This document shows, piece after piece, positions 1-8,693 of a stretch of 64,000 nt of DNA (the first letter of the stretch is position 1; the number at the start of each line of letters is the position of its first letter). The notes under the pieces were generated by a model that did not search any database, had not been told where the DNA came from, and was given only the letters and a program-made list of their open reading frames with translations. The translations under genes were made by a program, and so were the position numbers. The stretch spans positions 124,001-188,000 of the forward strand of contig NZ_JENB01000007.1 in the NCBI RefSeq assembly GCF_000708715.2. Reading direction: 5' to 3'. This stretch comes from Pseudomonas putida W15Oct28. GTDB taxonomy: Bacteria; Pseudomonadota; Gammaproteobacteria; Pseudomonadales; Pseudomonadaceae.

Positions 1-9
1 GATTCCCCA

Positions 10-468
10 ATGATCCTGCAACGCATCTTCGCCCTGGTCCTGCTGGCGGTGTGCGCCGCCCTGGCCGTGATGGCCTGGCCCTACCAGGCGGCGTTTTCCT
101 ATGAACCGGTGGGCCCGCGCGCCTATCCGCTGCTGATGCTCGGCCTGATGGGCCTGGGCCTGTTGTACCTGGTGTTCCGCCCCACGCCCATCGTGCGCAA
201 GGACGATGAACCGGAACTGGACCGCGAAACCCTGACCAAGATCACCGCCTGCGTCGGCCTGCTGATCGTCTTCGCGGCCACCTTCGAAGCACTGGGCTTC
301 ATCCTCAGCGCCATCCTGGTGGGCCTGCCCATGGCCCGTCTGTACGGCGGCCGCTGGCTGCACAGCGCCATCGTGGTGGTCGGCATGAGCCTGCTGCTCT
401 ACTGGCTGTTCGACCGCGTGATGGACGTGCCCCTGCCCCTTGGCCTGCTGAGCGTACTGGAGAACTGA
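10..468 (+). CDS. tctB: Tripartite tricarboxylate transporter, small membrane subunit TctB
   Basis: A 152-residue, very hydrophobic protein with about four membrane segments (roughly residues 6-24, 38-56, 75-105 and 112-136), which is the size and layout of TctB. TctB is the small inner-membrane partner of TctA in binding-protein-dependent, ion-driven uptake of tricarboxylates such as citrate. The stop is 3 bp before tctA, so the two are co-transcribed. The periplasmic binding protein TctC normally precedes tctB and would lie off the left edge. The identification rests mainly on the adjacent, much better conserved tctA, because TctB itself is poorly conserved. Confidence 0.85.
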   Translation: MILQRIFALVLLAVCAALAVMAWPYQAAFSYEPVGPRAYPLLMLGLMGLGLLYLVFRPTPIVRKDDEPELDRETLTKITACVGLLIVFAATFEALGFILSAILVGLPMARLYGGRWLHSAIVVVGMSLLLYWLFDRVMDVPLPLGLLSVLEN

Positions 469-471
469 CAC

Positions 472-1986
472 ATGGATACCTTGAGCTACCTGGGCCAGGG
501 CTTCGGCGTTGCCCTGTCCCCCTACAACCTGGTCACCGCCCTCTGCGGTACCCTGATCGGCACCGTGGTCGGCCTGCTGCCGGGCCTGGGCCCGATCAAC
601 GGCGTGGCCCTGCTGATCCCCATCGCCTTCGCCCTGGGCCTGCCGCCAGAGTCGGCGCTGATCCTGCTGGCCGCGGTGTACCTGGGCTGCGAGTACGGCG
701 GGCGTATCAGCTCGATCCTGCTGAACATCCCGGGCGAAGCTTCGACCGTGATGACTACCCTGGACGGCTACCCGATGGCCCGCCAAGGCCTGGCGGGCGT
801 CGCGCTGTCGCTGTCGGCCTGGAGCTCGTTCATCGGTGCCTTCATCGCCACCTGCGGCATGGTGCTGTTCGCCCCGCTGCTGGCGAAATGGGCTATCGCC
901 TTTGGCCCTGCGGAGTACTTCGTACTGATGGTATTCGCCATCGTCGCCTTGGGCGGCATGGCGGGTGACAAACCGCTGAAAACGTTCATTGCCGCACTGA
1001 TCGGCCTGTTCCTGTCGGCGGTCGGCATCGACGCCAACAGTGGCGTGTACCGCTTCACCGGTGACAGCGTGCACCTGGCCGACGGCATCCAGTTCGTGGT
1101 GCTGGTGCTGGGCCTGTTCTCCATCAGTGAAATCCTGCTGCTGCTGGAAAAGACCCACCACGGTCACCAGGCGGTAAAAGCCACCGGGCGCATGCTGTTC
1201 AACTTCAAGGAAGCGGCTTCGGTATTCGTGGTCAACATCCGTTGCGGCCTGCTTGGTTTCATCATGGGCGTGCTGCCCGGCGCCGGTGCAACGCTGGCCA
1301 GTGCCGTGGCCTACATGACCGAGAAACGCCTGGCCGGTGAAAGCGGCAAGTTCGGCAAGGGCGATGCCCGTGGCCTGGCCGCACCCGAGACCGCCATCGG
1401 CGCGTCCTGCTGTGGCGCCCTGGTCCCGATGCTGACCCTGGGGGTACCAGGCTCTGGCACCACCGCCGTGATGATCGGCGCCCTGACCCTGTACAACATC
1501 ACCCCCGGCCCAATGCTGTTCGAACAGCAGCCGGACATCGTCTGGGGCCTGATCGCTTCGCTGTTCATCGCCAACATCATGCTGGTGATCCTCAACATCC
1601 CGATGATCCGCATCTTCACCCGCATCCTCGCCGTGCCGAACTGGGCGCTGGTGCCGGTGATCGCCATCATCACGGCCATCGGCGTATACGCCGTGCATGC
1701 CACCACCTTCGACCTGTTCCTGATGGTCGGCATCGGCATCATGGGTTACATCCTGCGCAAGCTGGACTTCCCGCTGTCGCCGATCCTGCTCGGTTTCATC
1801 CTGGGCGGGCTGATGGAGCAGAACCTGCGCCGCGCACTGTCGATTTCCAACGGTGAGCTGGGCATCCTCTGGTCGAGCCCGATCAGCATGGGCGTCTGGG
1901 CGCTGGTGGCGTTGATGCTCACCCTGCCGCTGCTGCGCATCTGGCGCAAACGCAGCCAGCAGCGTCGGGCCCTGGCCGATGCCTGA
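472..1986 (+). CDS. tctA: Tripartite tricarboxylate transporter, large permease subunit TctA
   Basis: A 504-residue polytopic inner-membrane protein with the TctA signature near the N-terminus (GLLPGLGPINGVALLIPIAF, then the LGCEYGGRISSILLNIPGEA block) and its partial repeat in the second half (GVLPGAGATLAS; GALVPMLTLGVPGSGTTAV). This internal duplication is characteristic of TctA. It forms the translocation channel, with TctB as accessory and TctC delivering substrate. The substrate is probably citrate or another tri- or dicarboxylate, which sequence alone cannot settle. Its last 8 bp overlap the start of the next gene, implying translational coupling. Length is normal for the family. Confidence 0.95.
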   Translation: MDTLSYLGQGFGVALSPYNLVTALCGTLIGTVVGLLPGLGPINGVALLIPIAFALGLPPESALILLAAVYLGCEYGGRISSILLNIPGEASTVMTTLDGYPMARQGLAGVALSLSAWSSFIGAFIATCGMVLFAPLLAKWAIAFGPAEYFVLMVFAIVALGGMAGDKPLKTFIAALIGLFLSAVGIDANSGVYRFTGDSVHLADGIQFVVLVLGLFSISEILLLLEKTHHGHQAVKATGRMLFNFKEAASVFVVNIRCGLLGFIMGVLPGAGATLASAVAYMTEKRLAGESGKFGKGDARGLAAPETAIGASCCGALVPMLTLGVPGSGTTAVMIGALTLYNITPGPMLFEQQPDIVWGLIASLFIANIMLVILNIPMIRIFTRILAVPNWALVPVIAIITAIGVYAVHATTFDLFLMVGIGIMGYILRKLDFPLSPILLGFILGGLMEQNLRRALSISNGELGILWSSPISMGVWALVALMLTLPLLRIWRKRSQQRRALADA

Positions 1987-3010
1987 TCGACCGTTGCCGC
2001 TGTTTGTCGCAACCGGGCTGGTCGGCCTTGCTGGCGGTTACCTCGCCAGCCAGGTCGGCTGGCCTTTGCCATGGATGGTGGGTTCGCTGCTGGCCATCAT
2101 CCTGGTGCGCTGCCTGACGCCCTGGCAGCTGTCGGAAATTCCCAACGGCCGCAAATGCGGGCAATGCATCATCGGCATCGGCATTGGCCTGCACTTTACG
2201 CCGGCGGTGATCGAGCAGGTGGGCAGCCATTTCGCGCTGATCTTCTTCGGTGCCCTGTTCACCACCCTTTCCAGCGTGATCAGCGTGTGGCTGCTACGGC
2301 GCACCGGTGAAGACCGCGCCACGGCATTTTTCGCCAGCATGCCTGGCGGCTCGGGGGAGATGGTCAACCTGGGTGCCCGTAACGGTGCAGTGCTCAGCCA
2401 GGTGGCGGCGGCGCAGAGCCTGCGGGTGCTGGCGGTGGTGCTGTGCGTGCCCGCGCTGTTCAAGTTTCTGCTGGGTGACGGGGTGCCGCTCAATCATGCC
2501 GGTAGTGTCAGCTGGGGCTGGCTGGCCCTGGTCACCCCGCTCGGCGTTGCCGTTGCGCTGCTCTGGCAACGGTTGCGCCAGCCCAACCCCTGGCTGTTCG
2601 GGCCATTGCTGGTGGCGGCCACGGTCAGCCTGGCCGGCAACTTGCAGATCGCCCTGCCCAATGGCGCCAGCCAGATCGGCCAGTGGCTGATCGGCAGTGG
2701 CCTGGCCTGCCACTTCAACCGCGCCTTCTTCCGCCGGGCCCCGTCGTTCCTGGGGCGCACGCTGCTGGCCACGGCGCTGTGCATGGCCATTGCCGGCAGT
2801 GCCGCGTGGGTGTTGAGTGTGATGACTGCGCTTGACCTGCGCTCGCTGACGCTGGGGATGATGCCGGGGGGGATCGCGGAAATGAGCCTGACAGCAGAGA
2901 CCCTGCAACTGTCCGTGCCGTTGGTGACGGCGCTGCAGGTGATGCGCTTGCTGTTTGTGCTGTTTCTGGCGGAGCCGTTGTTCCGCTTGTGGAATGCAAA
3001 CCAGGAATAA
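1979..3010 (+). CDS. AbrB-family (AbrB duplication) membrane protein
   Basis: A 343-residue protein with 9-10 predicted membrane segments in two similar halves. Each half carries a PWMxGSLL or PGG(I/S)(A/G)EM type motif (MPGGSGEMVNLGARNG near residue 120; MMPGGIAEMSLTAETL near residue 300) and the first half has CGQCIIGIGIGLHFTP. This matches the family once labelled AbrB or putative ammonia monooxygenase (DUF/TIGR03082 type). It is unrelated to the Bacillus AbrB regulator. The ATG overlaps the end of tctA by 8 bp, so it is the last gene of the tct operon. A tricarboxylate-related role is inferred from context only; the biochemical function is unknown. Confidence 0.85.
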   Translation: MPDRPLPLFVATGLVGLAGGYLASQVGWPLPWMVGSLLAIILVRCLTPWQLSEIPNGRKCGQCIIGIGIGLHFTPAVIEQVGSHFALIFFGALFTTLSSVISVWLLRRTGEDRATAFFASMPGGSGEMVNLGARNGAVLSQVAAAQSLRVLAVVLCVPALFKFLLGDGVPLNHAGSVSWGWLALVTPLGVAVALLWQRLRQPNPWLFGPLLVAATVSLAGNLQIALPNGASQIGQWLIGSGLACHFNRAFFRRAPSFLGRTLLATALCMAIAGSAAWVLSVMTALDLRSLTLGMMPGGIAEMSLTAETLQLSVPLVTALQVMRLLFVLFLAEPLFRLWNANQE

Positions 3011-3011
3011 T

Positions 3012-3117
3012 CGCGTCGCCTTCTTCGCGGGCTTGCCCGCTCCCACAGGTGTTGCACCGCCTTCAAGGCAGGCGCCATCCCTGTGGGAGCGGGCAAGCCC
3101 GCGAAGAAGGCGACGCG
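3012..3117. repeat. Paired inverted REP element (REPIN), type A
   Basis: Two nearly perfect inverted arms of about 38 bp, each containing TTCGCGGGCTTGCCCGCTCC followed by CACAGG, flank a 30-bp spacer. It lies between two convergent genes (tct operon and ung), where the long hairpin could end transcription from both sides. Confidence 0.92.
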
Positions 3118-3130
3118 GTGTTTCAGGTGA

Positions 3131-3823
3131 TTAGAGCGGCGGCACCGCCCAGTTGATCGGCGCCAGCCCACGCTGTTCGAGGAAGCTGTTGGTCCGGCTG
3201 AAATGACCACACCCCAGGAACCCGCGGTATGCCGACAACGGCGACGGATGCACCGACTTCAACACCAGGTGCTTGGTCCCGTCGATCAGCTTCTGCTTGC
3301 TTTGCGCATGCGCCCCCCACAGCAGGAACACCACGTTCGGGCACTGCTCGCTGACTACCTGGATCACCCGATCGGTAAAGGACTCCCACCCCTTTTTGGC
3401 ATGCGACGCCGCATTGGCACGCTCCACGGTCATGGTCGTGTTGAGCAGCAGCACGCCCTGCTCGGCCCAGCTCTGCAGGTAGCCGTGGCTGGCGATCGGG
3501 ATGTTCAGGTCGCGCTGCATCTCCTTGTAGATATTGACCAGCGACGGCGGTGTGGCCACGCCCGGCTGCACCGAGAAACACAGGCCGTGCGCCTGGCCGG
3601 GCCCGTGGTAAGGGTCCTGCCCGAGTATGACCACCTTCACCTGGTCCAGCGGCGTCGAGTTCAGCGCATTGAAGATCAGCGGCCCTGGCGGGTAGATTTC
3701 CTTGCCGGCGGCACGCTCGCTGCGCAGGAACTCGCGCAATTGATGCATGTAGGGCTGGTCGAATTCAGCGCGCAATGCGGCTTTCCAGCTGGGTTCGAGT
3801 TTGATGCGATCGTCGTCAGTCAT
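3131..3823 (-). CDS. ung: Uracil-DNA glycosylase (family 1)
   Basis: A 230-residue cytoplasmic base-excision-repair enzyme that removes uracil from DNA. The catalytic water-activating loop [17 protein letters not shown] and the C-terminal minor-groove and His loop [19 protein letters not shown] are intact, and [10 protein letters not shown] is the conserved central block. I chose the ATG at 3823 ([13 protein letters not shown]) because the family begins there. The frame stays open 32 codons further upstream, but that stretch resembles intergenic DNA. It is divergent from the enoyl-CoA hydratase gene with 125 bp between starts, and is monocistronic. Confidence 0.97.
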   Translation of the reverse strand: MTDDDRIKLEPSWKAALRAEFDQPYMHQLREFLRSERAAGKEIYPPGPLIFNALNSTPLDQVKVVILGQDPYHGPGQAHGLCFSVQPGVATPPSLVNIYKEMQRDLNIPIASHGYLQSWAEQGVLLLNTTMTVERANAASHAKKGWESFTDRVIQVVSEQCPNVVFLLWGAHAQSKQKLIDGTKHLVLKSVHPSPLSAYRGFLGCGHFSRTNSFLEQRGLAPINWAVPPL

Positions 3824-3948
3824 GGGGCCATCCGTAAACAATGGCGCGACACTAGGTAAGCCCTTCCCGCTTGTCAAACGATCCGACCGACGACCGGCAT
3901 GTTCGGTCAGGCAGGCCATACTTGTGCGATGACTGAGCGAGGTAGTCC

Positions 3949-5055
3949 ATGGCCATTCACTGTGAGGTACTCACCGGCGCCGACGGCGCCCGCATCGGCA
4001 TCGCCACCCTGGATGCGCCCAAGGCGCTCAATGCCCTGAACCTGCCGATGATCGAGGTGCTGGGCGAACAACTGCACGCCTGGGCGCGCGACCCGGGGGT
4101 TGTCTGCGTGCTGCTGCGCGGCAACGGCGCCAAAGCCTTCTGCGCCGGGGGCGATGTGCGGGCGCTGGTGCAGGCCTGCCGTGACCACCCCGGTAGTGTA
4201 CCGCCCCTGGCCGCCTCCTTCTTTGCCGCCGAGTACCGCCTGGACTATGCCCTGCACACCTACCCCAAACCGCTGCTGTGCTGGGGCCACGGGCATGTGC
4301 TGGGCGGCGGCATGGGGCTGCTGCAGGGCGCCAATGTACGCATCGTCACACCCAGCAGCCGATTGGCCATGCCGGAGATCAGTATCGGCCTGTACCCCGA
4401 CGTGGGTGCGAGTTGGTTCCTGGCGCGGCTGCCGGGCAAGCTGGGGTTGTTCCTCGGCCTGACAGGCGCGCCGATCAACGCACGCGACGCCCTTGACCTG
4501 GGCCTGGCCGACCGTTTTTTTGGCGAGCACCAGCAAGAGGCGCTGATCGAAGAGCTGCTGCAACTGAACTGGCAGGAGCAGACCGCCCTGCAACTGAACA
4601 GCCTGCTCAAGGCCGAACAGCACCGCGCCTGCGCCGAGTTGCCCGAACCCCAGTGGTTGCCGCGCCGGCAGGTGATCGATGCGTTGCTCGACGTGGCCGA
4701 TACTGCGGCGGCCTGGCGTGCGCTGGAGGGGCTCAAGCACCATGACGACCCACTGCTTGCAGAAGCCGGCCAACGGCTGCACGAGGGCTGCCCGCTGACC
4801 GCCCATCTGGTATGGGAGCAGATTCCCCGCGCCCGGCACCTCTCATTGGCGCAAGTATTCCAGATGGAATACTGCATGAGCCTGAATTGCTGCCGCCATC
4901 CGGAGTTCAGCGAAGGCGTGCGGGCCCGCTTGCTGGACAAGGACAACCACCCCCGCTGGCACTGGCCGGATGTGGCTCAGGTGCCGGCGGCGGTGGTCGA
5001 GGCGCATTTTTCCAAGGCGTGGGAGGGGCGGCATCCATTGGCGGATCTGAGTTGA
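3949..5055 (+). CDS. Enoyl-CoA hydratase/isomerase family, 3-hydroxyisobutyryl-CoA hydrolase-like
   Basis: A 368-residue crotonase-fold protein. The oxyanion-hole and CoA-binding segments are clear: [12 protein letters not shown] near residue 65, and [20 protein letters not shown] near residue 108 followed by [18 protein letters not shown]. The C-terminal extension beyond a standard about 260-residue crotonase, and the [14 protein letters not shown] segment, place it in the 3-hydroxyisobutyryl-CoA hydrolase branch (valine catabolism) rather than true hydratases. It stands alone, divergent from ung, with no valine-degradation neighbours, so the exact acyl-CoA substrate is open. Confidence 0.85.
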   Translation: MAIHCEVLTGADGARIGIATLDAPKALNALNLPMIEVLGEQLHAWARDPGVVCVLLRGNGAKAFCAGGDVRALVQACRDHPGSVPPLAASFFAAEYRLDYALHTYPKPLLCWGHGHVLGGGMGLLQGANVRIVTPSSRLAMPEISIGLYPDVGASWFLARLPGKLGLFLGLTGAPINARDALDLGLADRFFGEHQQEALIEELLQLNWQEQTALQLNSLLKAEQHRACAELPEPQWLPRRQVIDALLDVADTAAAWRALEGLKHHDDPLLAEAGQRLHEGCPLTAHLVWEQIPRARHLSLAQVFQMEYCMSLNCCRHPEFSEGVRARLLDKDNHPRWHWPDVAQVPAAVVEAHFSKAWEGRHPLADLS

Positions 5056-5067
5056 CCTAAAGAACCT

Positions 5068-5181
5068 GGGGCTGCTTTGCAGCCCTATCGCGACACAAGG
5101 CCGCTCCCACAGGTAGAGCGCAATCCAACGCTGTACCTGTGGGAGCGGCCTTGCGTCGCGATAGGGGCGCAAAGCGCCCCC
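5068..5181. repeat. Paired inverted REP element, type B
   Basis: Arms contain TATCGCGACACAAGGCCGCT and its inverse (AGCGGCCTTGCGTCGCGATA), with outer GGGGCTGC/GCGCCCC flanks and a spacer of about 30 bp. This is a second REP sequence class, distinct from the GCGGGC type. It lies between convergent genes. Confidence 0.9.
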
Positions 5182-5193
5182 GCGTTAATTCAC

Positions 5194-5643
5194 CTAACGC
5201 TGCCAGTTGCCACCTCGCCCCTGCCCGCGTCGGCCATCCCAGCGCCCGCCGTCATTGCGCTGCCCATTGGAGTTCCAGTTGCCATGCTGGTAGCGCTGGC
5301 TGCCACCACGATAATCATGCCGGTCGCGATCCTGCCTGTAGTCCTGCCGCTGGCGGTTGCCATAATCATTGCGCGGGTTACCGTGCCACTTGTTAACCCC
5401 AGGCTGCGGATAGGGCCGGTATTGCGGCGCGGGCGCCGACCGATGGTAATAGCGCGGTGCCGGCTGGTAGTAATAGCGCGGTTGCGGCGTCACGTAGTAG
5501 CGGTCGTAGCGGTAATACCCTGGCGACACGTAGCGGTCGGTGGAGTAGTAATCCGAACGGTAATAGCCCCCGCTCTCGTAGTACGGGGCGCAGGCAGAAG
5601 TCATCAGCCCTAGCAGGGCGATCAACAGGATTCGATAGGACAT
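5194..5643 (-). CDS. Tyrosine/arginine-rich putative lipoprotein
   Basis: A 149-residue protein beginning with a lipoprotein-type signal peptide (MSYRILLIALLGLMTSAC, predicted lipidated Cys18). The mature part is low complexity: 24 tyrosines, many as YY or YYY followed by Arg, Asp, Ser or Pro, then a Gly/Arg/Asn/Gln-rich tail with WDGRRGQGRGG. The ATG at 5643 is chosen because AGGAGG precedes it by 6 bp and it opens the signal peptide; the longer frame to 5760 has neither. No enzymatic motif is seen. Similar short YXX-rich lipoproteins are common but uncharacterised in Pseudomonas. Probably an outer-membrane or periplasmic structural protein. Confidence 0.75.
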   Translation of the reverse strand: MSYRILLIALLGLMTSACAPYYESGGYYRSDYYSTDRYVSPGYYRYDRYYVTPQPRYYYQPAPRYYHRSAPAPQYRPYPQPGVNKWHGNPRNDYGNRQRQDYRQDRDRHDYRGGSQRYQHGNWNSNGQRNDGGRWDGRRGQGRGGNWQR

Positions 5644-5855
5644 GGCGGCCTCCTGGACCGCTGGAGTGCCCGAACAGCGGCGCTGGCGAGCGTCGATGCG
5701 TAATGCGTTCATCGACACTGAATAAGACAGTGAAGCCGAGGTGCAGTGCCATTTTTGCAATAATTTGATACAGGTGCGATAACCCTGAAAAACTTGCAGT
5801 CATTTGCCGGTCATCTCACTAGAATGGGCGCCCAGGCACACATCATGGGAAGATC

Positions 5856-7337
5856 ATGCCGCTACGTTCCGCTCTGTTCTCGCAGCGCTCGCTGATCTTT
5901 ACCCTGCTGGTTCTACTGGCCTGCGGCTTCCTCGCCACATCCTTGCTCAGCTACTTCTCCTCACGCAGCGCCATCCGCGACGGCATCATCAATACCGAAC
6001 TGCCGCTGACGTCCGACACGGTCTACTCGGAAATCCAGAAAGACCTTATCCGCCCGGTGCTGATCGCCTCGATGATGGCCCAGGACACCTTCCTGCGCGA
6101 CTGGGTGCTGTCCGGCGAGCAGGATACCGAGCGCATGACACGCTACCTTGGCGAAATCATGGGCAAGCAGGACACCTTCACGTCGTTTTTCGTGTCCGAC
6201 CGCACCCTCACCTACTACCAGGCCAAAGGCGTGCTCAAGAAGGTAGAACCCGGTACCTGGCGCGATGCCTGGTATTTCCGCCTGCGCGACCTCAAGGCCC
6301 CCTACGAGATCAACGTCGATCTGGACATGGCCAACCAGGACAGCCTGACGGTGTTCATCAACTACCAGGTACATGACTACCAGCACCGCTTCATCGGTGC
6401 CGCCGGTGTCGGGCTGAGCGTATCGTCGGTGGTCAAGCTGATCGACCAGTATCAGCGCCGCTACCAGCGTTCGGTGCTGTTCACCGACGCCAAGGGCAAG
6501 GTGCTGATGACCGGCTCGGAAGGTGGCCCGCATGGTTTGCGGGTCGGCCAGCCGCTCAGCGACAACCCTGAACTGAATGACGTACTGGCCGAGCAACTGG
6601 TGCCTGGTGAAGGCAGCCACGAATACCGCGACAGCGACAACCACAGCCACTTCCTCAACGTGCGCCACCTGCCCGAACTGGACTGGTACCTGTTGGTGGA
6701 AAAGCGCGAAACCGGCGCACTCGATCGCATCCGCCACTCCCTGTACCTGAACCTGGCCATCTGCGCGATGATCACCCTGGTGGTGCTGGCGCTGGTGCAT
6801 GCCATGGTCCGCCGTCACCAGGCCAGCACCGAAGCCCTGGCCACCCTCGACAGCCTCACCGGCCTGCCCAACCGCCGCAGCTTCGACTTGCTCGCCGCAC
6901 AGGCCCTGCACGAAGCCCAGCGCGACAGTGGTCCGCTGGTGGCATTGCTGATCGACCTGGACCACTTCAAGGCACTGAACGACACCCACGGCCACCTGGC
7001 AGGCGACGAAGTGCTGCGCCAATTCGCCAATGTACTGCAAGGCAGCCTGCGCCAGTCGGATATACTGTGCCGCTGGGGCGGTGAGGAATTCATCGTGCTG
7101 CTGCGCGAAGCCGAAGGCCGGCAGGCCATCGAGGTGGCGGAAAAGATCCGCCGCCGCACCGAACAGCTGACCTTCAGTTATGAGGAAAAGCCGCTGCGCC
7201 TGACCACCAGCATCGGCTTGAGCAGCCTGCAGCCAGGGGATACCCTGCACGCCCTGCTGACCCGCGCCGACCGTGCGCTCTATCGTGCCAAGCAGGCCGG
7301 CCGCAACCGCGTCTGCAGTGAAACCCGCCATGAATGA
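5856..7337 (+). CDS. Membrane diguanylate cyclase, dCache-GGDEF
   Basis: A 493-residue protein: membrane segment about 13-33, periplasmic double-Cache-like sensor about 45-285, second membrane segment about 297-317, GGDEF domain about 330-490. The active site is GGEEF (residues 408-412), a functional variant, in CRWGGEEF. The product-inhibition I-site RQSD (399-402) lies the expected five residues upstream. Metal-binding DLDHFKALND is intact. It should therefore make cyclic di-GMP from two GTP in response to an unknown periplasmic ligand and be feedback-inhibited. The stop overlaps the next small gene by 8 bp. Confidence 0.93.
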   Translation: MPLRSALFSQRSLIFTLLVLLACGFLATSLLSYFSSRSAIRDGIINTELPLTSDTVYSEIQKDLIRPVLIASMMAQDTFLRDWVLSGEQDTERMTRYLGEIMGKQDTFTSFFVSDRTLTYYQAKGVLKKVEPGTWRDAWYFRLRDLKAPYEINVDLDMANQDSLTVFINYQVHDYQHRFIGAAGVGLSVSSVVKLIDQYQRRYQRSVLFTDAKGKVLMTGSEGGPHGLRVGQPLSDNPELNDVLAEQLVPGEGSHEYRDSDNHSHFLNVRHLPELDWYLLVEKRETGALDRIRHSLYLNLAICAMITLVVLALVHAMVRRHQASTEALATLDSLTGLPNRRSFDLLAAQALHEAQRDSGPLVALLIDLDHFKALNDTHGHLAGDEVLRQFANVLQGSLRQSDILCRWGGEEFIVLLREAEGRQAIEVAEKIRRRTEQLTFSYEEKPLRLTTSIGLSSLQPGDTLHALLTRADRALYRAKQAGRNRVCSETRHE

Positions 7338-7542
7338 CAGCCAACACTGCCCCGCTTGCGGTGCCCTCAACCAATGCAGCCTGGCCGACCCGCGCCGCGC
7401 CACCCAGGCCTGCTGGTGCTACAGCGTCACCATCGACCCGGCCGTGCTGCAGGCCCTGCCCGCCGAGTTGCGGGACAAAGCCTGCCTGTGCCCGCGCTGC
7501 GCCGCCGTCGAAGAACAACTCCGATCAACCACTTCCTACTGA
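7330..7542 (+). CDS. Cysteine-rich CWC family small protein
   Basis: A 70-residue protein with the CWC pattern: CPACG near the N-terminus, a single Cys, then CWC in ATQACWCYSVTI, and a C-terminal CLCPRC. Cysteine spacing suggests zinc binding. The start ATG at 7330 overlaps the cyclase stop by 8 bp and the stop is 9 bp before rsuA. Pairing of a CWC gene with a pseudouridine synthase gene is common in Pseudomonas. Molecular function is unknown. Confidence 0.85.
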   Translation: MNDSQHCPACGALNQCSLADPRRATQACWCYSVTIDPAVLQALPAELRDKACLCPRCAAVEEQLRSTTSY

Positions 7543-7551
7543 CCTGTTCCA

Positions 7552-8244
7552 ATGCGCCTCGACCGTTTCCTCGCCAATCTCCCCAGCTACAACCGCCAGC
7601 AAGTTCGCCTGATGCTGGCGCAACACCGTGTGCGGGTGGATAGCCTGGTGGTCAGCGACCCGCTGACGGAGGTGCGCGAATTCAGCCGTGTCGAGCTGGA
7701 CGACCAGTTGCTCCAGGCCGGCCGCCCCGCGCGATACCTGATGCTGCACAAGCCACAAGGTTGCGTCAGCGCCACCCAGGACCCGCAACACCCCACCGTG
7801 CTCGAGCTGCTGCCAACAGCGCTGCGTGATGACCTGCACATTGCCGGGCGCCTGGATTTCAACACCACCGGGCTAATGATCCTGACCAACGATGGCCAGT
7901 GGTCACGGCGCCTGACTCAGCCTGCGACCAAGCTGCCGAAGCATTATCTGGTGGAAACCGAGGACGACATTGCCGAGCACTATGTGGCCAAGTTCCACGA
8001 GGGTTTCTACTTCGCCTTCGAAGACCTCACCACCCAACCTGCCCAGCTGCACATCCTAGGCCCGCGACGCGCTCGATTGGCGATCGTCGAAGGGCGCTAT
8101 CACCAGGTAAAACGCATGTTCGGGTTCTTCGACAACAAGGTGGTGGGGCTGCATCGGGAGAGCATGGGGGCGATCCGGCTGGACCCTGGGTTGGCACCTG
8201 GGGCGTTTCGTGAACTGACAGCGGAAGAAATAGCCACTGTCTAG
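7552..8244 (+). CDS. rsuA: 16S rRNA pseudouridine(516) synthase RsuA
   Basis: A 230-residue cytoplasmic enzyme with an N-terminal S4-like RNA-binding region (MRLDRFLANLPSYNRQQVR; residues 1-55) and the RsuA/RluB/E/F catalytic domain. The catalytic motif is GRLDFNTTGLMILTNDGQW with the catalytic Asp in GRLD, followed by EGRYHQVKRMF near residue 182. Length and overall match to E. coli RsuA (231 residues) favour U516 modification of 16S rRNA over RluE/RluB activity. It closes a three-gene run with the cyclase and CWC genes. Confidence 0.92.
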   Translation: MRLDRFLANLPSYNRQQVRLMLAQHRVRVDSLVVSDPLTEVREFSRVELDDQLLQAGRPARYLMLHKPQGCVSATQDPQHPTVLELLPTALRDDLHIAGRLDFNTTGLMILTNDGQWSRRLTQPATKLPKHYLVETEDDIAEHYVAKFHEGFYFAFEDLTTQPAQLHILGPRRARLAIVEGRYHQVKRMFGFFDNKVVGLHRESMGAIRLDPGLAPGAFRELTAEEIATV

Positions 8245-8253
8245 GCCGCCTGT

Positions 8254-8352
8254 GCCGGCCTATTCGCGGGCATGCCCGCTCCCACAGATACCGACACTGC
8301 CCAAGGAATAGGCTTTTCCTTGTGGGAGCGGGCGCGCCCGCGAAAGGGCCGG
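8254..8352. repeat. Paired inverted REP element, type A
   Basis: Arms CCGGCCTATTCGCGGGCATG followed by CCCGCTCCCACAG, and the inverse TGTGGGAGCGGGCGCGCCCG, around a spacer of about 30 bp. It lies downstream of rsuA and can form a long hairpin at the end of that transcript. Confidence 0.9.
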
Positions 8353-8693
8353 AACAGACAGCGCAGGGTCGTCATACGACCGCTCAGCAACAAAAGTCAC
8401 AATTCTCCCCGAACGGCACTTGCGCGATTCCCAACCCACTGCTTGAATCCAAATCGTCAGTCTGCATGTGACTACCAAGTCACGCCTGCAGTCGAAGACA
8501 CCTTTTGCCGGCTACCCAAGGCCTAGATGCCTTGGGGCACGGCAAATTGCCCCGCCAAAAACAATACCGTCGACGCAAGTGCCAAGGATCGACACAGGGC
8601 CCCCCGGTTTCTCTTCAGGCAAATGCCTACCTGTCATAAAGAACGTGCACCCTAGGTGACGCGAATACCCTTTTTGCGCCAGGAGTCGATGAC
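8353..8693 (+). other. Intergenic leader of phaG
   Basis: A 341-bp gene-free stretch between the REP pair and phaG. It contains two adjacent inverted repeats: CCAAGGC-N6-GCCTTGG at 8516-8535 and GGGGCA-N8-TGCCCC at 8534-8553, which share two bases and so could be mutually exclusive hairpins in a phaG leader RNA. A ribosome site (CAGGAG, 8679-8684) precedes the ATG at 8694. No clear sigma-70 or sigma-54 promoter was found. Confidence 0.5.

Noticed and set aside
8534..8556. Possible sigma-54 promoter in the phaG leader (GGCACGGCAAATTGC)
   Set aside because: The gap between GG and GC is 11 bp rather than the required 10, and the sequence is already explained by a hairpin.
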